Of a stretch of DNA of 49,205 bases, positions 14,373 to 22,807 are shown piece by piece. A model generated the notes under the pieces. It was not told where the DNA came from, did not search any database, and saw only the letters and a list, made by a program, of their open reading frames with translations. A program made the position numbers and the translations under genes. How positions within the stretch are numbered: position 1 is the stretch's first letter; every line of letters begins with the position of its first letter. Location: positions 1 through 49,205 of the forward strand of contig JBEKVR010000016.1 in the NCBI GenBank assembly GCA_049513815.1, written 5' to 3'. The DNA is from Roseiarcus sp049513815 (GTDB lineage: Bacteria; Pseudomonadota; Alphaproteobacteria; Rhizobiales; Beijerinckiaceae).

Positions 14373-15230
14373 ATGAAATTGGTCCGCTACGGCAGGCCGG
14401 GCAAGGAAAAGCCGGCGCTCATCGACGCGGCCGGCAAGATCCGCGATCTGAGCGAGGTCGTCGCCGACATCGACAGCGCGACGCTTGCGCCGCGGGTCCT
14501 GGCGCGCCTCGCCAAGATCAAGCCGGAGAGCCTTCCGGCGGTTCGCGGCGCGCCGCGAATCGGTCCCTGCGTCGCCAACGTCGGCAATTTCGTCGCCGTC
14601 GGGCTCAACTACGCCGACCACGCGGCCGAACAGGGGCTGCCGCTGCCAAAAGAGCCGGTGCTGTTCATCAAAGCGCGCACCTGCATCAGCGGCCCCTATG
14701 ACGACATCGTGATCCCCCGGGGCTCGGAGAAAACCGACTGGGAGGTCGAACTCGGCGTCGTCATCGGAACGCGCGCGAGCTACGTGTCGGAGAAGGACGC
14801 GCTGGCTCACGTCGCCGGCTATTGCGTCGTCAACGACGTCTCGGAGCGCGACTACCAGCAGCGCCGCGGCGGCGGCCAGTGGACCAAAGGCAAGGGCTGC
14901 CCGACCTTCGGCCCGATCGGCCCGTGGCTGGTCACCGCCGACGCGATCGCCGATCCGCAGAAGCTGTCGATGTGGCTCGACGTCAACGGCGAACGGATGC
15001 AGAGCGGCTCGACAGCGACGATGATCTTCGGCGTCGCGAAGCTCGTTTCCGATATCTCGCAGTACATGGTCCTCGAGCCGGGCGACGTCATCACCACCGG
15101 CACGCCGCCGGGCGTCGGCGACGGCAAGAAGCCGCAGCGCTATCTGAAGGCCGGCGACACGGTCTCGCTCGGGGTCGACGGTCTCGGCCAGCAGGCGCAG
15201 CGCGTCGTCGCGTGGTCGAAGACGGCTTAA
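14373..15230 (+). CDS. Fumarylacetoacetate hydrolase-family protein
   Basis: 285 residues. The FAH catalytic domain covers about residues 70-280: VGLNYADHAAEQGLP, PVLFIKARTCISGP, the metal-binding acidic set in DWEVELGVVIG, VVNDVSERDYQQRR, KGCPTFGPIGPWL, and VITTGTPPGVGDGKKP. This is the 2-keto-4-pentenoate hydratase / ureidoglycolate lyase / FAHD1-like branch; the substrate is not determined by sequence. Start ATG 14373 is preceded by GAAGGGAAA; the frame is open to 14304 without support. The small membrane-protein gene follows 14 bases later. Confidence 0.88.
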   Translation: MKLVRYGRPGKEKPALIDAAGKIRDLSEVVADIDSATLAPRVLARLAKIKPESLPAVRGAPRIGPCVANVGNFVAVGLNYADHAAEQGLPLPKEPVLFIKARTCISGPYDDIVIPRGSEKTDWEVELGVVIGTRASYVSEKDALAHVAGYCVVNDVSERDYQQRRGGGQWTKGKGCPTFGPIGPWLVTADAIADPQKLSMWLDVNGERMQSGSTATMIFGVAKLVSDISQYMVLEPGDVITTGTPPGVGDGKKPQRYLKAGDTVSLGVDGLGQQAQRVVAWSKTA

Positions 15231-15244
15231 GCGCGCGCCGGCCG

Positions 15245-15559
15245 ATGCGCGCGGCGCGCTCCTATCTCGGCGCGGGGCTGGCGGTTCTCTATGCCGCCGC
15301 CTTCGTCGTCGCCTACTGGCTCTACGCGCAAGAGCCCGGGCAGTTCCTATCCGACCTGTGGCTGTCGCTCGCCGCCGCACCCTACATTCTGACGGCCCGC
15401 GCGCTGACGGGCTCGTCGGATTTCGCCGCCGACTCGATCGGCGAGGTGCTGGCCGCGGCGGCGTTCTGCTGCGCGCTCGCCTATGTCATGGGCGCGCTGA
15501 TCGAGTTCCTGCTGCGCGGCGCGTTTCGCTTGGCGACGCGCAAAAGGCGGCGCGGCTAA
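15245..15559 (+). CDS. Small integral membrane protein, unknown function (104 aa)
   Basis: I do not recognise it. 104 residues with three hydrophobic segments: about 7-27 (YLGAGLAVLYAAAFVVAYWLY), 38-54 (LWLSLAAAPYILTARAL) and 65-90 (IGEVLAAAAFCCALAYVMGAL), ending in a basic tail ATRKRRRG that fits a cytoplasmic end. It follows the FAH gene by 14 bases on the same strand, so it is probably co-transcribed, and ends just before a terminator-like repeat. Confidence 0.65.
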   Translation: MRAARSYLGAGLAVLYAAAFVVAYWLYAQEPGQFLSDLWLSLAAAPYILTARALTGSSDFAADSIGEVLAAAAFCCALAYVMGALIEFLLRGAFRLATRKRRRG

Positions 15560-15580
15560 TCGCCTCGCCCCTCGCCCCGA

Positions 15581-15606
15581 CCCTCTCCCCGCTCGCGGGG
15601 AGAGGG
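15581..15606. repeat. CCCTCTCCCC palindrome, second copy of the dispersed repeat
   Basis: CCCTCTCCCCGC-TC-GCGGGGAGAGGG is a perfect 12-base-pair stem with a two-base loop, preceded by CCCCTCGCCCCGA. It resembles the first module at 3357-3381. It sits between convergent genes, the small membrane protein and argC, and so could also terminate transcription from both sides. Confidence 0.75.
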
Positions 15607-15609
15607 GGC

Positions 15610-16533
15610 TTACAGCCCCAGCATCAATTGCAGGTTCTGCACCGCCGCGCCGGACGCGCCCTTGCCGAGATTGTCGAACTTCGCCGCCACGACCGCCTGC
15701 CGCCGCGCCTCGTTGTCGTAGACGTGGATGAGCATGTCGTTGGTGCCGTTGAGCGACTCCGGCTCGAGCCGCAGCGCGGCGGCGGACTCTTCGGCGCTCG
15801 CCACTTTGACGTGTCGGGCGCCCTTGTAGTGGGCGGCGAGCGCGGCGCGCAGGTCGGCGCCTGTCGGCTTGCCCGGCAGCGCGTCGAGATGCAACGGAAC
15901 GCTGACGATCATGCCCTGGCGGAAATTGCCGACCGAGGGAACGAAGATCGGCTTCGCCGCGAGGCCTGAGTAGCGCTCGATCTCCGGCAGGTGCTTGTGG
16001 TGCAGCGCGAGCCCGTAGAGCTCGAAGCTCGGCGCGCGGCCGCTCTCGAAGGCTTCGATCATCGCCTTGCCGCCGCCCGAATAGCCGCTGACCGAATTGA
16101 TCGAGATCGCGGCCTCCTTGGCGATCAGGCCGGCGGCGGTCAGCGGCGCGATGAGCGCGATGGCCCCGGTCGCATGACAACCCGGATTGGTGACCTTGCG
16201 CGCGCCGGCGATCGCAGCGCTCTGCCCCGCCGCTAGCTCTGGAAAGCCGTAGACCCAGCCGGGCGCGACGCGGTGCGCCGACGAGGCGTCGATCACCCGC
16301 GGCGCCTTCGCCCTCATCGCTTCGATCGCCTTGGCGGTCTCCTTCGCCGCTTCGTCGGGAAGGCAGAGGATGACGAGATCGACCTCGGCGTAGAGGCGCA
16401 GCTTGGCCGCCGGATCCTTGCGCAACTCGGCCGGCAGGCTGCGCAGCACGATCCCGGCGAACCCCGCGAGCTTGTCGCGGATTTGCAATCCCGTGGTCCC
16501 GGTTTCGCCGTCGATGAAAATGGTGGAGGTCAT
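15610..16533 (-). CDS. argC: N-acetyl-gamma-glutamyl-phosphate reductase (type 2)
   Basis: 307 residues, the shorter ArgC type. NADPH-dependent reduction of N-acetylglutamyl phosphate in arginine synthesis. IDGETGTTGLQIR is the nucleotide-binding segment; Cys119 in TNPGCHATG is the catalytic nucleophile; LHHKHLPEIE and VPSVGNFRQGM are typical. Start ATG 16533 (MTSTIFIDGE); an upstream in-frame start at 16563 adds ten residues without support. It lies behind rpsI, a conserved Rhizobiales order, but a terminator separates them. Confidence 0.94.
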   Translation of the reverse strand: MTSTIFIDGETGTTGLQIRDKLAGFAGIVLRSLPAELRKDPAAKLRLYAEVDLVILCLPDEAAKETAKAIEAMRAKAPRVIDASSAHRVAPGWVYGFPELAAGQSAAIAGARKVTNPGCHATGAIALIAPLTAAGLIAKEAAISINSVSGYSGGGKAMIEAFESGRAPSFELYGLALHHKHLPEIERYSGLAAKPIFVPSVGNFRQGMIVSVPLHLDALPGKPTGADLRAALAAHYKGARHVKVASAEESAAALRLEPESLNGTNDMLIHVYDNEARRQAVVAAKFDNLGKGASGAAVQNLQLMLGL

Positions 16534-16695
16534 GATCGTCTCGCTTCGCAAAGGACAACGCAATTCGCGCGGCGCAAGGGCGCGCGGGGATGAACGTCAG
16601 CGTCGGCGGAGTCGGGTCGCGATCATGGCGCGGCTCAAATGCCCCTTCGTCGCCTTCGCGTCAAGAGCCGCGGCGCAACGGCGGACCAACCCAAC

Positions 16696-16721
16696 AAAAA
16701 GGGCGGCCACGGCCGCCCTTT
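16696..16721 (-). terminator. Rho-independent terminator after rpsI
   Basis: On the minus strand, AAAGGGCGGCC-GT-GGCCGCCC is followed by TTTTTG. The stem is eight GC pairs with extra A-T pairs, then a T run, the classic intrinsic terminator form. It lies 27 bases downstream of the rpsI stop and separates the ribosomal operon from argC. The remaining gap, 16534-16695, shows no other structure; it should hold the argC promoter. Confidence 0.88.
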
Positions 16722-16747
16722 CCGAACTCTGATTGCCTCGCCGCGCC

Positions 16748-17230
16748 TCAGCGCTTCGAGAACTGGAAGCTGCGGCGGGCCTTGGCGTGGCCGTACTTCT
16801 TGCGCTCGACGACGCGCGAATCGCGGGTGAGGAAGCCCTCTTTCTTCAGCGGGCCGCGCAGTTCCGGCTCGTAGTACGTCAGCGCCTTGGCGAGGCCGTG
16901 ACGCACCGCGCCCGCTTGGCCGGAGAGGCCGCCGCCGGCGACGGTGACGGTCAGATCATACTGGCCGAAGCGGTTGGCGACGACGAGCGGCTGGTTGAGG
17001 ATCATGCGCAGCACCGGCCGAGCGAAATAGACGTCGAGGGCCTTGCCGTTGACGGTCGCCTGGCCTTTGCCGGGCTTGATCCAGACGCGAGCGACGGCGT
17101 TCTTGCGCTTGCCGGTCGCATAGGCGCGGCCCTGCTTGTCGAGCTTCTGCACGTGAACCGGGGCTTCAACGACCGCCGGGGCGAGCGCCGTCTCCTTGAG
17201 ATCGGCGAGGGAGGAAAGAGTCTCGGCCAT
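16748..17230 (-). CDS. rpsI: 30S ribosomal protein S9
   Basis: 160 residues. The conserved S9 core is present (GRAYATGKRKNAVARVWIKPGKG, then GGGLSGQAGAVRHGLAKAL) and the C-terminal tail ends in the invariant SFQFSKR that reaches the P-site tRNA. An N-terminal extension of about 35 residues before the core is usual in alphaproteobacteria. It begins three bases after the rplM stop, so it shares the rplM mRNA. Confidence 0.97.
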   Translation of the reverse strand: MAETLSSLADLKETALAPAVVEAPVHVQKLDKQGRAYATGKRKNAVARVWIKPGKGQATVNGKALDVYFARPVLRMILNQPLVVANRFGQYDLTVTVAGGGLSGQAGAVRHGLAKALTYYEPELRGPLKKEGFLTRDSRVVERKKYGHAKARRSFQFSKR

Positions 17231-17233
17231 GGA

Positions 17234-17704
17234 TCAGGCGCTCCGGCTGTTCTTCGGATTGAGCTTGGCGACGTCGAAAACTTCAGGCGACTGCGCCGCG
17301 TGCGGATGGTCCGGGCCCTTGTAGACCTTGAGGTTGCCGAGCTGTTTCTTGCCCAGCGGGCCCCGCGGCAACATGCGCTCGACCGCCTTGATGACGACGC
17401 GCTCAGGATAGCGCCCGTCGAGGATCGACTTGGCGGTGCGCTCTTTGATGCCGCCGATGAAGCCGGAGTAGTGATAGTAGACTTTCTGGTCGCGCTTGCG
17501 GCCAGTGAGCGCCACCTTCTCAGCGTTGACGACGATCACGTTGTCGCCGTCGTCGATGTGGGGCGTGAAGGAAGGCTTGTGCTTGCCGCGCAGGCGCATG
17601 GCGACGATTGTCGCCAGGCGGCCGACGACCAGGCCCTTGGCGTCGATGAGCAGCCATTTCTTCTCGACGTCGGCCGTCTTGGTCGAATGGGTCTTGCCGA
17701 ACAT
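17234..17704 (-). CDS. rplM: 50S ribosomal protein L13
   Basis: 156 residues. L13 features include KKWLLIDAKGLVVGRLATIVAMRLRGKHKPSFTPH, GDNVIVVNAEKVALTG, KVYYHYSGFIGG and VERMLPRGPLGKKQLGNLKVY. Start ATG 17704; the longer frame to 18067 runs through the promoter region and is not coding. First gene of the rplM-rpsI operon. Confidence 0.97.
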   Translation of the reverse strand: MFGKTHSTKTADVEKKWLLIDAKGLVVGRLATIVAMRLRGKHKPSFTPHIDDGDNVIVVNAEKVALTGRKRDQKVYYHYSGFIGGIKERTAKSILDGRYPERVVIKAVERMLPRGPLGKKQLGNLKVYKGPDHPHAAQSPEVFDVAKLNPKNSRSA

Positions 17705-17767
17705 GAATTGCGGTCCGTTTCTCGCGTGACAACCCCCGCCGCGAGCGACGGGCCGGTCAGGGCCGCG

Positions 17768-17797
17768 CTTATACGGGCGCGCGGAGGCGCACGTCAA
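17768..17797 (-). promoter_or_regulatory. Promoter of rplM-rpsI
   Basis: On the minus strand, -35 TTGACG (17792-17797) and -10 TATAAG (17768-17773) are 18 bases apart, and the -10 is followed by CGCGG. Leader to ATG 17704 is about 55-60 bases. Confidence 0.7.
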
Positions 17798-17842
17798 CAG
17801 CAAAGGCGTGGAATCGGCGAGAAAATGGACGCTTTTTGCGTG

Positions 17843-17858
17843 CGGTATTATGATACCG
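17843..17858. promoter_or_regulatory. Palindrome, candidate operator upstream of the rplM promoter
   Basis: CGGTAT-TATG-ATACCG is a perfect six-base inverted repeat with a four-base spacer, about 45 bases upstream of the rplM -35. Geometry suits a dimeric repressor or activator; no regulator gene is adjacent. Confidence 0.4.
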
Positions 17859-18107
17859 TAATTTCGGCGCCGATCGCCGCGCGCGACGTCGATCCTGCGG
17901 CGAAGGCCGGATCGGCGGGCGAGGATCGGCGGAAAGGTCAAGTCGGCGCGGAGGAAGTCGAAGGCCCCGCCGAGGCTGGCGGCAGGCCTTTCACGCCCCG
18001 CGACGCGCGCCCGCATTCTTAGCGCCCGACTCGCGCAACGCGACGAGCACGACGGCGATCGACCCATCGCTCGTGGCCGGCGACCGCAATAGACTCCCTT
18101 CGCGGCG

Positions 18108-20234
18108 TCAAGGGCGCGCCAAACCGACCGCTTGCTCAGTCGGCGCGAGATTGATCTCCACCGGCGGCAGGCCGAGACGATGGCGCTCCCACATCGCTTC
18201 GAACGCGCGCTCGAGATCGCGCGTATACAGTTCGGTGTCGAACAGCGCCGTCGTCAGCCGATTGTTCGCGAGCTTCGCTCGTATTGCGGCCAACCTGTCG
18301 GTGTTCGCCGCCAGCTCGACCGCCATGGCCTCGTATTCGGATTGCGAGCGAGCAATCAATTCCGGCGCGCCGATCGCCGTGAGCAGGCTCGCGGCGACGC
18401 GCCCCGCAAACGCTTCGCCGATCCGGGTCAGCACCGGCAATCCGGCCCACAGCGCGTCGCAGGCGGTGGTGTGAGCGTTGACCGGAAGCGTATCGAGGAA
18501 CAGGTCGGCTTGGCGATGGCGCGCGAGATGCCGCGCTATCGGCAAGCGGTCGGCGAACACCAGCCGATCGGGATCAATCGCCCGCGCGCGAGCCTCCCGC
18601 CGCAAGTTCTCCGCCGCGGATTCGTTGTCGCGAAGCAGCCACAGCACGCTGCCCGGCGTCCGCTGGAGAATGCGCATCCAGCTGTCGAACACTTCCGGGG
18701 AAATCTTGTAGGACTGGTTGAACGAACAATAGACGAATCCGCGCTCCGGCAATGGAAGGCTCGCTCGGCTCGGGGTTTCGTCCGCGATCTCGAGCGTCCG
18801 GTCATACGGAAAGTAGGTGTTCGGCAAGCGAACGATTCGCTCCGGAAAGTGCACGCTCTGGTCGTGCGGGACGATCACGCGGTCAGCGATAAGGTAGTCG
18901 ACGAAAGGAGCGCCCGTCGTTCCCGGATAGCCGAGATAGCCGGCTTGAATCGGCGCGGCGCGGTTGGCGAATATGCCGATGCGGTGATGCCGTGTGTATC
19001 CATTGAGGTCGAGCGCGATGTCGATTCCCAGGCTTCGCGCCAATTCGGCGATCTCAGTGTCGGACCGTTCGGAAACGTCGAGAAAGTGATCGAAAGCCGC
19101 CGTCAAACGCTTCCTCATGTCGTCTGCGTAGCCGGGCCCGAAGGAAAACGCGCTCACCTCGAATCGCGTCTTGTCGTGGCGCTCGATCACGCCCGCCAGC
19201 AGATGCGACGTCGCGTGGTTGCGGAGGTCGGAAGAGAAATAGCCGAGGCGAATCCGGTCGCGGCGCGCGGCGCGAGCGAAGGCGGGCGGATTGGGAATCT
19301 CTGCGAATTCCGACGCGAGATAGATCTCGGCCGCCTTGCGGTTGAGAGCGTCGGAGTCGGAGACCGCCAGCGCGTCGAACGGCGAGGTTGCGCGTTGGCC
19401 GGCGGCGATCGCCTCGCGTAGACGCTGGCTCGCTGCGGAATCCGACCAATCGCAGAGGGATCGCCGGATATGACAGATCGCGCCTTGCAGATAATCGAGG
19501 CTCGGGTTCGCCCTGCTCGCCAGTTCGAAGCTTGTCAGAGCCTTCTCCGCCAGCCCCTGGGCCTCGAGAAGATTGCCAAGGCTGCAATACGCTTCCGCGT
19601 AGTCCGGCTTCAGCGCGATCGCCTTTCTCCAGTCCTCGAGCGCCTGATCCTCAAATCCCTGTTGCTCAAGCACGATTCCGCGGTTGTAAAACGCCTGCGC
19701 GTAGCGAGGATCGAGCGCAACCGCCCGGTCGTAGCTGGCTTTCGCCTCGGCGAGGCGCCGCAGCTTGGCCAGCGCGTTGCCGCGGACGTTGTGCGCCTCA
19801 GCGTAGGCCGGCGCGGCAGCAATGGCGCGATCGGCGCTCAACAGGGCGTCGTCCAGCCGCCCGAGCTCGGTTAAGACGTCCGCGCGCAGCGCGAGCGCTT
19901 CGGCGTTCTCCGCCTTCAGCGACAGGCAGGCGTCGATCGCGGCGAGCGACTCCGCGAATCGCCCCATCCATCGCAATACGTTGGCGAGATTGAAATAGGC
20001 GAGCGGACGCGACGGATCGATGGCGATCGCGCGCTCCAACGCCGCCGCCGCCTCGTCGAGCTTCCTCTTCTCGCCGAGGATGCTGCCCAGGAGATAGAGC
20101 GCTCCGTAATGCCTGTCGTCGAGCCGCAGAATGGCTTCGCATAGCGCGATCGCGCCGTCGAGGTCGCCGGCTTCGTGGAGATCGAAGGCGCGATCGAGGC
20201 AAGGAACTGGCGTGGCGGGGACGTCCAAAGTCAT
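18108..20234 (-). CDS. TPR protein with O-GlcNAc-transferase-like (GT41/SPINDLY) domain
   Basis: 708 residues. Residues about 1-250 are tandem TPR units with the usual spacing (for example YGALYLLGSILGEKRKLDEA, then AYFNLANVLRWMGRFAES). The rest is the GT41 glycosyltransferase: GYFSSDLRNHATSHLL (catalytic His region), LNGYTRHHRIGIFANR, YCSFNQSYKISPE with the Lys equivalent to human OGT Lys842, and RQADLFLDTLPVNAHTTACDAL. Bacterial members glycosylate proteins; target and sugar donor are unknown. Third-position GC looks lower than in its neighbours, and it interrupts an otherwise conserved neighbourhood, so acquisition is possible. No signal peptide. Confidence 0.88.
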   Translation of the reverse strand: MTLDVPATPVPCLDRAFDLHEAGDLDGAIALCEAILRLDDRHYGALYLLGSILGEKRKLDEAAAALERAIAIDPSRPLAYFNLANVLRWMGRFAESLAAIDACLSLKAENAEALALRADVLTELGRLDDALLSADRAIAAAPAYAEAHNVRGNALAKLRRLAEAKASYDRAVALDPRYAQAFYNRGIVLEQQGFEDQALEDWRKAIALKPDYAEAYCSLGNLLEAQGLAEKALTSFELASRANPSLDYLQGAICHIRRSLCDWSDSAASQRLREAIAAGQRATSPFDALAVSDSDALNRKAAEIYLASEFAEIPNPPAFARAARRDRIRLGYFSSDLRNHATSHLLAGVIERHDKTRFEVSAFSFGPGYADDMRKRLTAAFDHFLDVSERSDTEIAELARSLGIDIALDLNGYTRHHRIGIFANRAAPIQAGYLGYPGTTGAPFVDYLIADRVIVPHDQSVHFPERIVRLPNTYFPYDRTLEIADETPSRASLPLPERGFVYCSFNQSYKISPEVFDSWMRILQRTPGSVLWLLRDNESAAENLRREARARAIDPDRLVFADRLPIARHLARHRQADLFLDTLPVNAHTTACDALWAGLPVLTRIGEAFAGRVAASLLTAIGAPELIARSQSEYEAMAVELAANTDRLAAIRAKLANNRLTTALFDTELYTRDLERAFEAMWERHRLGLPPVEINLAPTEQAVGLARP

Positions 20235-20441
20235 AATACCATCGATGAAACTCGGAAAGAGTTAGCGCGGCGCATCGAAACCGTCCAGAAGCACGGCCTA
20301 CCGTCGGCCCTGGCAAGCTTGTCTTTTGCCTCGAGCGGGGAGCGAATAGAATTCGTTCCTTTCTCCTGGGGTCGCCAGCGTGTGCGGGCCGCCCGTCGCG
20401 TTCACGCCATTCCGAAGAGGCCGATTGCAAGGATTGCGACA

Positions 20442-21254
20442 ATGTCAACCGCCCCGCCCTCCCCCGTCTCGCTGGTGCGACGTGACGACGCGTCCGGCGT
20501 CGCGACCCTCACCCTGCAATCGCCGGCGTCGCGCAACGCGCTGAGCCTGGCGATGATCGAAGCGCTGATCGACGCCGTTTCGGCGATCGAGGCCGATGCA
20601 GCGACGCGCGCCGTCGTTCTCGCCAGCGAGGGACCGGCGCTTTCCGCCGGCCACGACCTCAAGGAGCTGCAGGCGCATCGCAATGACGGCGACCGCGGCC
20701 GCGCTTTCTTTGAACATGCGATGACGCGCTGCTCCGATCTGATGCGCGCCATCGTCGCCCTGCCCAAACCAGTCATCGCCGCTGTCGAAGGCGTCGCCAC
20801 CGCCGCCGGCTGCCAGCTCGTCGCGGCGTGCGACCTCGCGATCGCCGGCGCCGACGCGCGCTTCGCCTTGCCTGGCGTGTCGATCGGCCTCTTCTGTTCG
20901 ACGCCGCTGGTCGCCGTCGGACGCGCCGTTTCGCGCAAGCACGCGATGGAAATGGCGCTGACCGGCGATCTCTACGACGCTCAGACGGCCGAGCGCTTCG
21001 GCCTCGTCAATCGCGTCGTTCCGGCGGGCGCGGCGCTCGCTGAAGCGCGCGCCCTCGCTCGGCGCATCGCCGCCCGTTCGGCGACGACGCTGGCGATTGG
21101 CAAGCGCACGTTCTATCGCCAGATCGACATGCCGCTCGAGGAAGCCTACGCGCTCGCTGCGCGAGCGATGGTCGAGAACCTGCTGCGCCCCGATTCCGCC
21201 GAAGGCGCCGCCGCCTTTCTCGACAAGCGGCCGCCGCGCTGGGAGGACGCGTGA
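20442..21254 (+). CDS. Enoyl-CoA hydratase/isomerase-family protein
   Basis: 270-residue crotonase-fold protein. The oxyanion-hole segments are ALSAGHDLKELQAHR and GVATAAGCQLVAACDLAIA, and PGVSIGLFCSTPLVAVGRAV lines the pocket. It resembles the ECHDC3-like branch; the two catalytic Glu residues of the classic hydratase are not obvious, so the reaction is uncertain. The frame is open from 20175, but ATG 20442 with AAGGA upstream begins the conserved part. The stop overlaps the CoA-binding gene (GTGA), suggesting a shared acyl-CoA role. Confidence 0.86.
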   Translation: MSTAPPSPVSLVRRDDASGVATLTLQSPASRNALSLAMIEALIDAVSAIEADAATRAVVLASEGPALSAGHDLKELQAHRNDGDRGRAFFEHAMTRCSDLMRAIVALPKPVIAAVEGVATAAGCQLVAACDLAIAGADARFALPGVSIGLFCSTPLVAVGRAVSRKHAMEMALTGDLYDAQTAERFGLVNRVVPAGAALAEARALARRIAARSATTLAIGKRTFYRQIDMPLEEAYALAARAMVENLLRPDSAEGAAAFLDKRPPRWEDA

Positions 21255-21772
21255 ACCACGATTCCTATTCCGATGATTATATCCGCGACATTCTGACGAG
21301 CGTGAAGACGATCGCCATGGTCGGCGCGTCGGCCAACGCCGCGCGGCCGTCCTATTTCGTGCTCAAGTATCTCTCCGAGCGCGGCTTCACGATGCTGCCG
21401 ATCAACCCTGGGCTCGCCGGCCAGGCAATCCACGGCTTGCCGGTCTATGCGAGCCTCGCCGACGCCCCACAGCCGATCGACATGGTCGACGTCTTCCGCA
21501 GGTCTGACGCCGTCGGCGAGGTCGTCGACGCGGCGCTCGCGCTTGCCTCGCCGCCGAAGGTCATATGGATGCAGCTCGGCGTGCGCGACGACGCGGCCGC
21601 CGCGCGCGCCGAAGCGCGGGGCGTGAAGGTGGTGATGAACCGCTGTCCGAAGATCGAATATGGCCGCCTGTCGGGCGAGATCGGCTGGACGGGCGTCAAT
21701 TCGCGCATCCTCTCGGCGAAAAAGCCGATCGCCGGCGCGGGCTTACAGCGGCTGTCGATCGACAAGCGCTAG
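21251..21772 (+). CDS. CoA-binding domain protein (YccU-like)
   Basis: 173 residues. A Rossmann CoA-binding domain fills the protein: IAMVGASANAARPSYFVLKYLSERGF, INPGLAGQAIHGLPVYASLAD, MVDVFRRSDAV, VIWMQLGVRDDAAA and MNRCPKIEYGRL. It resembles the stand-alone CoA-binding proteins, related to the N-terminus of succinyl-CoA synthetase alpha. The GTG start overlaps the preceding stop. Its TAG stop overlaps the nagZ stop on the other strand (CTAG), leaving no room for a terminator. Confidence 0.86.
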   Translation: MNHDSYSDDYIRDILTSVKTIAMVGASANAARPSYFVLKYLSERGFTMLPINPGLAGQAIHGLPVYASLADAPQPIDMVDVFRRSDAVGEVVDAALALASPPKVIWMQLGVRDDAAAARAEARGVKVVMNRCPKIEYGRLSGEIGWTGVNSRILSAKKPIAGAGLQRLSIDKR

Positions 21773-22773
21773 GCCGGCGCGGTCGCGAGCAGCGTTTCGA
21801 GCTCGGCGCGACCGGCCGCTGCGTCGAAGGCCTGCGGGCCTCCAGCGACGCATTTCAGCGCCGCTTCGGCGCGGCGCAGCGCTTCGCCTTTCAACTCAGG
21901 CGTTTCCGCGACGACTTCGCGCGCCTCGGTCAGATCGCCGTTGCAGTGAAGCACGATGTCGAGTCCCGCGGCGAAGATCGCGCGCGTCTTTTCGGCGAAC
22001 GTTCCCTTCAGCGCCTTCATCGACGTATCGTCGCTGAAAATGAGGCCGTCGAAACCGATCGCGCCGCGCATGATCTCCGAGACCACGCGCGGCGACGTCG
22101 TCGCCGGCGCCTTGTCGTCGATCGCGGTGAAGACGATGTGAGCGCTCATCGCCATTGGTAGATCGCTGAGCGCCACAAACGGCTGAAAGTCGCGTGCGGC
22201 GAGCGCCTCGCGGCTCGCGGTCACCACCGGCAGATCGAGGTGGCTGTCGACCTGCGCCCGCCCGTGCCCGGGCATGTGCTTGACGACGGGTGCGACGCCG
22301 CCGGCGATGAGGCCGTCGGCGTACGCCCGGCCGAGCGTCGCCACCCGCTCAGCGGAGTTGGAGAACGCGCGCGCGCCGATCGCCGCGTGCATGCCCTCGC
22401 CGGCGACGTCGAGCACCGGCGCGCAGTCGACGTTGATCCCGACTTCGAAGAGATCGGCGGCGATGAGCCGCGCCGCTAGCCAGGCAGTGCGTTCGGGGGC
22501 GCTTGTGGCGGCAAAGCGGGCGGCCGCAGGATATGGGAGCCAATGCGGCGGCCCCATGCGCTGCACCCGCCCGCCTTCCTGATCGATGAGCACCGGCGCG
22601 TCGGCGCGGCCGACAATGGCGCGAAAATCGTCGGTGAGCCCGCGCAATTGCTCCCGGTCGACGACATTGCGTTTGAAAAGGATTAGTCCCCACGGCTGCG
22701 CGTCGCTGAGGAACGCACGCTCTTCCGCGCCGAGGTTCGGCCCGGCGCAGCCGAGAACAGCGGCGCGGATCAT
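21769..22773 (-). CDS. nagZ: Beta-N-acetylhexosaminidase (GH3), peptidoglycan recycling
   Basis: 334 residues. GH3 signature regions: LILFKRNVVD, LIDQEGGRVQRMGPPHW, the NagZ-type catalytic loop KHMPGHGRAQVDSH with the acid/base His, and LIFSDDTSMKAL with the nucleophile Asp. Cleaves GlcNAc from 1,6-anhydro-muropeptides in the cytoplasm; no signal peptide is seen. It follows the SPOR gene by 34 bases on the same strand. In many alphaproteobacteria scpA-scpB-tatABC come next, but here a convergent gene does. Confidence 0.93.
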   Translation of the reverse strand: MIRAAVLGCAGPNLGAEERAFLSDAQPWGLILFKRNVVDREQLRGLTDDFRAIVGRADAPVLIDQEGGRVQRMGPPHWLPYPAAARFAATSAPERTAWLAARLIAADLFEVGINVDCAPVLDVAGEGMHAAIGARAFSNSAERVATLGRAYADGLIAGGVAPVVKHMPGHGRAQVDSHLDLPVVTASREALAARDFQPFVALSDLPMAMSAHIVFTAIDDKAPATTSPRVVSEIMRGAIGFDGLIFSDDTSMKALKGTFAEKTRAIFAAGLDIVLHCNGDLTEAREVVAETPELKGEALRRAEAALKCVAGGPQAFDAAAGRAELETLLATAPA

Positions 22774-22807
22774 GGGCGTCCCGGCGTCCCCTGCAGGCCG
22801 AACGAAA

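Larger units (their letters stand above)
17705..18107. other. 403-base gap between rplM and the TPR gene
   Basis: No gene is supported. It contains the rplM promoter (17768-17797), a short T-rich patch (GCTTTTTGCG near 17831), and an AT-containing palindrome at 17843-17858. The part from 17880 to 18107 is GC-rich without a pattern I can name. Confidence 0.6.
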
